Source: Clostridia bacterium
Lineage (GTDB): Bacteria; Bacillota; Clostridia; Christensenellales; Borkfalkiaceae
Assembly: GCA_029054485.1 (NCBI GenBank)
Contig: JAIDFD010000044.1
Span: 1 to 11,861 of the forward strand
Length of the DNA: 11,861 bases
Direction: 5' to 3'
This document shows positions 1 to 7,900 of the stretch, piece after piece. The position numbers and the translations under genes are program-made. Positions within the stretch are counted from its first letter, which is position 1, and each line of letters starts with the position of its first letter. Under the pieces are notes generated by a model, which saw only the letters and a list, made by a program, of their open reading frames with translations, was not told the DNA's origin and ran no database searches.

Positions 1-522
1 GTCACGCAAATCCTCGTTGACTATTTTTTTATAGCTCTCGCGCATAACCGGCGGAAGGATGCGGTATTCAGCGCTTCCGAAGTGCTTTTCCGCAAACTTA
101 GGAAAAAGTTTTTTTACAAAGCGGTAAGCCTTTACACGCCGTTTATACTCTTTCGTGCGCGGTTTAACTATCCCCGCGCCGCCGGTCAAAATGAGTTTTT
201 CCGCCGCGCAGGGGTTTTTTGCAAGATATTTAAGCGCGACCCTCGCGCCGAATGAATGGGCGATTATCACGGGTTTTTCAATCCCCGCCGCCTTTACAAA
301 TCTTTCAAGCCAGTCCGCGTATTCGCCCACCGACCACGCGTCCGTTATGGGTGCGCTCGCCCCGAAGCCGGGGAAATCGGGCGCGGTGACCCTGTAAAAG
401 GCGGATAAAAACTTTATCTGGTAATAAAAACTTTCCTTTTTGGAAAGGTAGCCGTGCAAAAACAAAACGTCCTGCCCCTCGCCTTCCCGTATAAAAGAGA
501 TATGCCTTCCGTCTAAAAGAAT
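1..522 (-). CDS. alpha/beta hydrolase, 3' end outside window, apparent AUU start
   Basis: Alpha/beta-hydrolase fold enzyme of unknown substrate, probably cytoplasmic (no signal peptide). The visible 174 residues start ILLDGRHISF and carry the expected order of landmarks: the oxyanion-loop HG in LFLHGY (residues 20-25), the strand-turn DFPGFGAS (49-56), and the nucleophile elbow AHSFGA (88-93) with Ser90 as the predicted nucleophile. A basic cap-like region follows (about 120-175). The catalytic His and acid would lie beyond position 1. The frame is open only from a TGA just upstream and has no ATG, GTG or TTG before the conserved beta strand. The best start is ATT at 522-520, with AAGGAG 7 bases upstream. 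It begins one base after the rimI stop, so it is probably translationally coupled. The family often opens MKI-x-[IV]-DG; here that M position reads TTT, so a rare AUU start, a start-codon mutation or a sequencing error are all possible. The fold assignment is firm; the substrate is not known. Confidence 0.85.
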   Translation of the reverse strand, partial: MLLDGRHISFIREGEGQDVLFLHGYLSKKESFYYQIKFLSAFYRVTAPDFPGFGASAPITDAWSVGEYADWLERFVKAAGIEKPVIIAHSFGARVALKYLAKNPCAAEKLILTGGAGIVKPRTKEYKRRVKAYRFVKKLFPKFAEKHFGSAEYRILPPVMRESYKKIVNEDLRD

Positions 523-523
523 T

Positions 524-958
524 TTAAAGCTCCTTGACCATCACAAGACAATCCTCGCCGTCCGGATAATAGCGCGTACGCGCGTACGCCCCTTTAAAGC
601 CGCATTTAAGGTAAAGGCTCATAGCCGCGTAATTGGAAACGCGCACCTCTAAAAAGAGTTTTTTAACCCCCTTTTTTTGCGCCTTTTTGCAAAGCTCGGA
701 AACAACGGCTTTGGCAACTCCGCCTCTTCTATAGCTTTCAACCACGGCGATATTGTCAATATCGGCGGTATCTGCGGCGGCTGTAAATCCGCCGTAGCCT
801 ATCACCTCGCCGCCGTCCTCGGCAACCACGCCCGAAAAGGCTTCGCTTCCGAACGACGACGCAAGCATCTGAAAGGACCAAGGCTCCTTCGGGAAACACT
901 CCTTTTCAATTTCGGATATGCGCAGAATGTCCTCATACTTCCACGGGCGGATTTTCAT
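524..958 (-). CDS. rimI: ribosomal protein S18-alanine N-acetyltransferase RimI
   Basis: GNAT-family acetyltransferase of 144 residues, a normal RimI length, which transfers acetyl from acetyl-CoA to the N-terminal Ala of ribosomal protein S18. Visible signs are the acetyl-CoA pyrophosphate loop RRGGVA (77-82), the LEVRVSN segment with Glu104, and AAMSLYLKCGF with Tyr116. These match the catalytic Glu and Tyr known from enterobacterial RimI. The C-terminal signature YYPDGEDCLVM (130-140) is typical of RimI. The open frame extends upstream to 1054, but that stretch is Arg/Gly-rich and lies inside tsaB. The start at 958 has GGAGGG six bases upstream and its ATG overlaps the tsaB stop as ATGA, so coupling to tsaB is likely. 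Its place behind tsaE and tsaB is the usual one in Bacillota. In some bacteria such clustered GNATs acetylate other targets, so the S18 substrate is taken from the family. Confidence 0.93.
   Translation of the reverse strand: MKIRPWKYEDILRISEIEKECFPKEPWSFQMLASSFGSEAFSGVVAEDGGEVIGYGGFTAAADTADIDNIAVVESYRRGGVAKAVVSELCKKAQKKGVKKLFLEVRVSNYAAMSLYLKCGFKGAYARTRYYPDGEDCLVMVKEL
530..535 (-). promoter_or_regulatory. ribosome binding site supporting the AUU start of the hydrolase
   Basis: AAGGAG at the end of rimI, seven bases from the ATT at 522. No conventional start codon is in frame within reach, so this site is the main evidence for where the hydrolase begins. Confidence 0.6.
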
Positions 959-1551
959 TTTCTGCCCTCCTCCGCCTGCGACTTTCTGACGTACAGCGCG
1001 CGAAGCCCGCCTACATCGGCGTTGCCGCAACCGTTCACCGCCCTTTCGAGGCAATCTCCCGCGTTCAATCGGGTGTAGTTTTTCAGGTCCAAATCCTCTA
1101 TGCCGAAAAGGGGCGAAAGCTTTTCAACCTCTTCACGGCTGATATACGCGGGCGGCATTGTGATTTTGCCGCCGCGATAGCCGCAGACGTAATAATAGCC
1201 GTGCGCCGCGTCTATGACGGTATAAAAATTTTCGCTGTTGACATTATATGCAATCAGGTCAAAATCGGTTACTGCCCGCACGGGCTTGTCCGCGCCGACG
1301 GCAAAGCCCTTTGCCGTGGCAATGCCTATTCTTATGCCCGTAAACGAGCCGGGACCCGTCACTGCCGCGAAAAAATCGCACTCTTCGGGCTTTAAATTGA
1401 CCGCGTCCAACGCCTTTTGAACTTCACCCATCAGTACGCACGAATGCTTCATAGCGCAGTCGTCGAGGTGGATAAGCTTTTTTTCGCTTCCCTTTTGCGC
1501 CAAAACGGTAAGATAGCGCGATGAGGTGTCTATCGCAAGAAAATTACTCAT
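955..1551 (-). CDS. tsaB: tRNA t6A37 threonylcarbamoyltransferase complex dimerization subunit TsaB
   Basis: TsaB (YeaZ) is the ASKHA-fold, catalytically silent partner that dimerises with TsaD and binds TsaE to make N6-threonylcarbamoyladenosine at tRNA position 37, in the cytoplasm. The 198 residues begin MSNFLAIDTSSRYLTVL, with the phosphate-1-like AIDTS strand at 6-10. The family signature TGPGSFTGIRIGIATAKG is at 65-82. The C-terminal half is more divergent and somewhat shorter than the 220-240 residues common in the family. The start ATG at 1551 overlaps the tsaE stop by 8 bases and has GGGAGGA about nine bases upstream within tsaE. The end overlaps rimI by 4 bases. The partner tsaD is not in this window. 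Confidence 0.95.
   Translation of the reverse strand: MSNFLAIDTSSRYLTVLAQKGSEKKLIHLDDCAMKHSCVLMGEVQKALDAVNLKPEECDFFAAVTGPGSFTGIRIGIATAKGFAVGADKPVRAVTDFDLIAYNVNSENFYTVIDAAHGYYYVCGYRGGKITMPPAYISREEVEKLSPLFGIEDLDLKNYTRLNAGDCLERAVNGCGNADVGGLRALYVRKSQAEEGRK
965..970 (-). promoter_or_regulatory. ribosome binding site deciding the rimI start
   Basis: GGAGGG lies six bases before the ATG at 958 and inside the last codons of tsaB. It supports the 144-residue RimI over the longer open frame from 1054, which has no comparable site and no family similarity in its extra N-terminus. Confidence 0.8.
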
Positions 1552-1945
1552 AAATTATCTTCCTCCCGCTCTCCGTTTTTTGAATTTCAACCCTTTTCAC
1601 TTTTTCGGGCAGGACGGACGAAATATTTTCCGCCCACTCTATAAGGCACACGCCGTCCGAGTAAAAATAATCGCAAAGCCCTAAACTTTCCGCCTGTTCA
1701 CCGTTCCTTAAACGGTAACAATCAAAGTGGTAGAGCTTCCCGCCGTAGTCGTTCATATAGGCGTATGTGGGCGAAAGAACTTCGTCCTCAATGCCCAGAC
1801 CCTTTGCGACTCCCTTGGCGAACACAGTTTTGCCCGCGCCCATTTCGCCGCCGAGCAAAACCACGTCGCCGCCCTTTAAAGTTTTCGCATATTGCTCCCC
1901 GAATTTTAAAGTCTGTTCGGGGCTACCAGAAATAAATATTGCCAT
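1544..1945 (-). CDS. tsaE: tRNA t6A biosynthesis ATPase TsaE
   Basis: P-loop ATPase (YjeE family) that drives turnover of the TsaB-TsaD complex in t6A synthesis. Visible are the Walker A loop GEMGAGKT (33-40, Lys39, Thr40), the switch-like SPTY (58-61), the HFDCYRL segment with Asp75 (73-79), and the LIEWAE motif near 101-106. All are in the family order. At 133 residues it is slightly short for TsaE but has every landmark. The start ATG at 1945 is 12 bases after the stop of the giant surface-protein gene. The upstream sequence (TGAGCGGTATAAAAA) has no good Shine-Dalgarno site, so initiation may depend on ribosomes ending on the preceding gene, or a promoter may be hidden inside that gene. 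It overlaps tsaB by 8 bases. Confidence 0.95.
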   Translation of the reverse strand: MAIFISGSPEQTLKFGEQYAKTLKGGDVVLLGGEMGAGKTVFAKGVAKGLGIEDEVLSPTYAYMNDYGGKLYHFDCYRLRNGEQAESLGLCDYFYSDGVCLIEWAENISSVLPEKVKRVEIQKTESGRKIIYE

Positions 1946-1957
1946 TTTTTATACCGC

Positions 1958-4900
1958 TCAGTCTATAACGGTAAGCGTGCCGCAAGCGTATTTTATATTG
2001 TAATTTGCGGTGACGTCTTTTCCGTTTGCGTCTACGATTTTGCAGTTACCGATAGTGTTTTCCGCCTCGCCCGCTTCTGTTAGCGAGCCGGTAACGTTAA
2101 CCTCTATCTTGTGACCCTCTGCAAGAGTGCCGAATGAAATCCACCAGCCGCTGTTGGTCAGAGGAGTACCGTCGTACTCCTTTTCCGCCGTCTGGGTACT
2201 GATTGTTATCTGTCTGCTGCTTATATCGATGCCCTCGCCGTTACAACCCTCTTCGCTCTCGTAACTGAAGATTATATAATAGTTTTCCGTCACATCGTAG
2301 CCGCTGGCGTTGTACATGTGCAAAGGCAGTAATTTTAGCGCGTTCCAGTCAAAACTGTCCGCCCCGGTCACGACTATGGACGAGGGGTCGAATTCGAGAG
2401 TGAATCCCTCGGGCATGCCCTCAACGTACCAGTCGCCGCTTCCCAGCGAGTGACCGCGTCCGTCGTACTCGCAACTCAGATAGTACAGATGCACGGTTAT
2501 CAGAGTGCCCGACGTAACCACGGTAAGCTTGCCTATGCCGGAACTCCAGTTCACTCCGTTTATAACGGGTTTTCCGTCCGGGTCGTACAGCTTGAAGCTT
2601 TCTACCCGACTCGAACTTACGCCGACGTTAGTCTGACTGCCCGAGAACTCAACCGTATATGTAAAGCCCTGCGCAACGAGGTTTGCGAGCTTGGCGTTAT
2701 CGGCAAGGCGGTTGGGAACGAGGGGCGTTCCGTCGTATTCCTTGATTAAGTCCGCGGGCGTAAGCGTGCCTAAATCTATTTCGCCGTAATCGCTGTTGCC
2801 GGAGCCGGTGACTTCTATCTGAACCCAGCCCTCGCCGTCTATATAAATTTCAACCCACGCGTGCGCGTTGTTGCCCGTGATTTCCACCCATTCGTCCGCA
2901 ACGGTGTTACCTAAGTAGCCTATCGTGTAGCGGGCGGGAATACCCATCATTCTGTACAACAGGGTCGCCGCACTTGCGTAGTGGCGGCAAACGCCCTCTT
3001 TGTAGTCGCGCAAAAAGCTTACCACTGCGTCTTTTTCGCCGTCCAGCGCGGTATCGTAACCCATATTATAAGTAGCCGCGCCCTGAACGTAAGCCGCAAT
3101 TTTTGCAATCAGCCTGCTGTCCGAAATATCGAAGCCCTGCGCCGCGATTACCGTTTTAAGGTATTCTGCGGTGGTTGCGGGAACGGCTAAATAGTTGTCG
3201 TAGACGAACTGTCTGTATAAAAGTTCAGCCTCGGTCAGGTCTGTAGAATACAGTTTCACCGCGCCCTCTTTGAGATAGTCGTAAGGATAGTAATACAGCG
3301 AGTAAACCGCGCTTGTATCGCCCGAATACAAAATATCGCTCTGCTGGATTTTGTATCCGTAATTGCCCGCGGCGAGGTAGTAAGGAAGATAGTAATAACT
3401 ACCCGCAACTTCCACCTGCATATAAACGCTTTGCTTGCCCGAGCTTCCAAGCGCGAAGCCCGTGAGATAATTCATTCCGTACGTTCCGTCTATCGTTCCG
3501 CCGTAGGGATTTGCGGGGCTCCAGCCCTTGCCGGTATAGTTTCCGTAGCTTTGCAGGCGCATATAGACCGCGCCGCTCGCTTTTGAGTAAACTTTCAAAG
3601 CTACAACGTCCTGTCCGCCGGTAACTCCGCCATCGCCGCCGCCTCCGCCGATATCGCCGCTGGTATCCACGTCGCCCTTGTCGCCGCCGCCCCAACTGCT
3701 TCCGCCGCTCTCGATGACGGTGAGTGTACCAACCTCTGAAAACAGTTTTAATTTATCGGTAACGTCCTTTCTGTCGGGCGAGATGACTATTACTTCAAAC
3801 TTATTGTCGGACGAGCCTACTATAGTTTGCGAACCCGTAACGAAAATGTAGTACTTATACCCGTCCGCAAGAGTGCTTTCAACGGTGTAGTCTTTATTTG
3901 TCAGAGGGGTACCGTCGTAAATCTTTACCGCGCTCGGAGTGGTCACGTGCAGTGAGCCGAACTCGGTTACATACATATTTCCGTAGACGTAGTCAATTTT
4001 ATATCCGTAAGTTACGTCGTTGCCCGCGCCGTCGACCACCTTGAAGCCGTCGACGGTGAAATAGTTGTAATCTTCGCCTATTTCGGTAATCGAACCTGTG
4101 AACGTGATTTGAAGCTCATCGAGCGTATGCCCCTGCACTAAATACTTCGATAAGAAAGCGCTTGAGGTTTCGCCGTTAATAATTTCGTATTGCTCGCAAA
4201 TCAAAGGCGTGCCGTCGTAAATCTTTTCAACCGTAGCCGATTGGAAAGTAATTTTGCGCTGTACGATTTTGACCTGCTTTGAAAGAAGTGTAATTTCGTA
4301 GTTGGAAGTAAGGTCTTTACCCGTGCGGTCGTATACTCTTGCACTTCCCTCTTCAAAATAGAGAGTCGCCTCGCCGAGTCCGTACTCATCGCACAACGCC
4401 GTTACGTTGAAAATTTCATTGTTCAAAAGCGGATAACCCGAAACGCTGCGCAAACTACTTGCTGTTATCACTTCGTTGACAGGTGCGCCTGTGAAGTAGA
4501 TTTCATCGTACCTGTAAATTATATCAACGGGGCGCACGGTAACTTTCAGCGTGCCGAAAGTTATGTGCAAGTCGTAATTACCCGTAACGTCCACTTCGCC
4601 GTTGAACACGCTAATCACCAAATCGTTTTTGGTTGTGCCCGCATAGGTGATTTCCGCGCAATCGGTGTATACAAGAGTATGGCTTTTAACAATACCGTAG
4701 GGGCTGTCGTCGTTCGCCGCGGCTTCGGGTTTTGTATGCGCTTCTCCGTTGTATACCCATTCACCGTCTGCGGTGGTGAGATACACTTCGCGCTTAGTTA
4801 CCGTCAAAGTGCCGTAAGTATATTCTATCTGATAATTTCGGGTAACGTCAATATAGTCCGAATATACCCTGACGGTAATAAAATTATCGTAGCTGTCAAC

Positions 4901-7900
4901 ATCGCGTATATAGATATGGGAATAACATTCAACCGTTTGTCCGTCAAGAAGTCCGTCATACTCGAACTCATCGCAATAGTGCAACTCGCCGTCGTAAACC
5001 CATTCGCCGTCCATAGAAGTTACGGTAAGCTTTTTGCCTGTTACGGTGAGAGTGCCGCTTTTTACCGTTATCCGGTAATTTTCGGTAACGTCGCCGCTTG
5101 CGGAAGTTATAGTTACGCTTCCGACCGTGTTGCCGCCTGTGCCCGCGTCCGTCCGCGAACCCGTAATCTCCGCCGTCAACTTATGGTCTTTTACGAGTGC
5201 GGGGTCATAGCTTGAAGTTACCGTATAATCGCCGCAGGTTAAAGGCGTTCCGTCGTATTCCTTTTGCGCGTCTCCCGAGGTGACGGTAATCGGTCTCTTT
5301 GTTACGTTTAAAGTACCCTCTTCTAAAGTTACCGAATAATTCGCGCTAACGTCCAAACCGCCGTAAGTGATTTTAACGCTTTCAGGAACGATAGCGTTCG
5401 TCCCTGTGCCCGCGTCCGTACGGCTTCCCGTGGTCTGCGCCGTAAGTCTATGACGTGAAATAAGCTGTGTTGTTGAAACGACTGAGTACTGCTCGCAGGT
5501 CAAGGGGTCGCCGTCGTAGACCTTTGACGCATTGCCTGCCTTTACGGTGATTTCGCGCTTTGTGACGGTCAAAACTCCTTCGCCGTAAGCTATAGAATAA
5601 TTTTTAGTTACATCAACGCCGTTTTTATCGGTGATTACCACCGTTCCCGCAACAACGCGGTTTACGCTTTCGCCGACCTCGGTCTGCGAACCGCTCGTCT
5701 GCGCGGTTGCGGAGTGACCGTTGACGAAGTTGTCACCGCTGACCGTGCCGCAAATGAGCGGCGTGGCGTCGTACTGCTTCTGCGCGCTGTCCGCCGTTAT
5801 AACAATCGGTCTTTGCGTAACTTTAAGCGTGCCGTAATCGTAAGTAATTTCGTAGTTTGGCGTCAGGTCTTTGCCGTCCGCGGTTATTTTTACCTTAATA
5901 TTGTTTCCGACTATGCCAACGTCTGTAATTTCGGTTTGTGAGACAATTTCCACCGACTGCCAATCAACGATGCCCATTCCCTCTTCTTCGGAAATGTTGT
6001 AGCCCCTGCGGTGCGCGATTCCGTCGTAAACCCACTCACCGCTTAAAGTAACTATGGTGACGGGGCGCTTTGTTACGGTAAGGCTTCCCGCGTTAACCGT
6101 CGCAGCGTAATTGTCTGAAACATCGCCGTCCGCCGGCGAAAGTATTTTGACTGTAACGGTATTTTTGCCCGTTCCCGCGTCCGTCTGCGAACCTGTAAAA
6201 GTCACCTCTTCAAAATGGTCTTTGACAAGCGCGGGCGTAAGCGTAGACGTGAGTTTATACTGCCCGTTAGTCAAAGCAGTTCCGTCATAGACCTTTGTCG
6301 CGCCGTCCGTGGTGACTGTTATCGGGCGGGGATTTATTTTCAGCGTGCCGTTATCATAAGTTAACGAATAGTTTGAAGTGACGTCCTTAGAACCCGAGAA
6401 AATTTTGACCGTTATAATATTTTCTTTTTCGCCCGCGTTGCAGATTTCCGTGTAGCTTTGCGCCGCAGCGATATGCCCGGATACGAGCGCGAAATCCGCA
6501 ACCGAAACTATTTTAAAGGAAGAATCGTAGTGACTGTCGCCGTCGTATGTCCACTCGTTGTCGGCGGAAATTACGGTTATCGGGCGGGGCGTGATTTTCA
6601 AAACTCCGTCCGCAAGGGTGATTTCGTAGTTTTTAGTCAGGTTCGTGCCGTCCGCGCCGCGGATTACCGCCGTGCCTTCAACGACCGAGTTTGTGTACTC
6701 GCCCGCGTCCGTGCCGCTGCCCGAAACGCTTGCCGTGACTTTATGACCCGAAACAAGATTATCCGCCGAAACAGTGTTGCAGGTGAGCGCGGTGCCGTCG
6801 TAAACTTTTTCCGCGCTGCCCGCCGTAACCGTCACCGCCCTTGCGGTGATTTCAAGTGTTCCCCAGAAGTACTCTATACTGTAATTTGCGGTGACGTCTA
6901 CCTTTCCGTCTGATACTTTTATTTCTATTATGTTATCGCAGGAACCGACTTCGGTTATGGTAGAAAGGGCGGTCGATGAAATTGTATGGACCTCTGCAAG
7001 CCCTTCCTGCGTATACCCGCTGTAACTGTGTTTGCCGCCGTCGTATATCCAGCTGTAATCGTCCGAGTAAATTTTGAGCGCGGCAAAGTTCACTGTAAGC
7101 GTTCCCGATATAACCGTAACCGAATAGTTTGAAGTTACGTTTGTATCCGCGCCGTCCAAAACGTAAATATCGAATATATTTTCGCAACTGCCGACTTCGG
7201 TTATGTAACTTAAATTGTAAGCCTGCGTTTTATGCCCCGAAACGAGCGAGCCGTCCGTTATATCGTGTCCGTCCCAGCTGTAAGCCGTACCGCCGTAAAC
7301 CCAGCTTTTATCCTGCGCGGTTACGGTTATTTTTCTGGGCGTGACTCTCAGCAAGCCTGCGTTAAGTTGGATATCGTAGTTTGAAGAAAGGTCGCCGCCG
7401 CCTCCGATGACGGTGAAGCCCAGCGTATTTTCGCGCTCGCCCGCATCGGTTAAACCAACGTAGGTAGACAGATTTAACTTATGCCCCGAAAGTATCCTGC
7501 CGTCATCGGAAAAATCCCGACAGGTCAAAGGCGAGCCATCGTATTCCTTTTCCGCGCTTCCGCTTGTCACGGTAACCTTGCGTTTACTGACGGTGAGCGT
7601 TCCCGCGGCAACCGAAAGGTTGTATCTTCCGGTGACGTCGTCGCCCTTATCGTTGTAAATTTTAACTTCGCCGACAATTTCGTTTTTAGCGCTTCCCGCA
7701 TTTGTAAGACTGCCCTCGCAGCCCGGAAAACTTATTCTGTCCGAAAAAGCCAGAGTATTCCCGCCCAAATCGTATCCGTCCGCGGTCAGGGGCTTGCCGT
7801 CGTACTCCTTTTCCGCACTCTCCGCCGAAACGGTTACCGTGCGTTTGCCGAGAGAAATTTCGCTCTTGACGGCGGTTATGATGTATGATGAAGTTACGTC

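Noticed and set aside
574-589. Perfect 16-base palindrome gcgtacgcgcgtacgc
   Set aside because: It lies inside rimI at the coding run for AYARTR, conserved in family position; most likely a codon-usage accident.
959-1054. Longer N-terminus for RimI from 1054
   Set aside because: The extra 32 residues are Arg/Gly-rich, overlap tsaB and do not match RimI; the start at 958 has a good ribosome site and ATGA overlap.
1952-1973. Hairpin TACCG...CGGTA between the giant gene and tsaE as a terminator
   Set aside because: It has only five pairs with a 12-base loop and, on the coding strand, is followed by A residues rather than U residues.
1958-2000. Sortase (LPXTG) or dockerin anchor at the C-terminus of the repeat proteins
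   Set aside because: Both proteins end directly after the last repeat strand (TLTVID and LLTVYPV) with no motif, helix or basic tail.
4565-5215. Long open frame of 216 codons on the plus strand
   Set aside because: It lies antisense inside the repeat gene, arises from its codon bias, has no Shine-Dalgarno site and has no recognisable domain. The same holds for plus-strand frames at 6458-6913 and 7481-7888.
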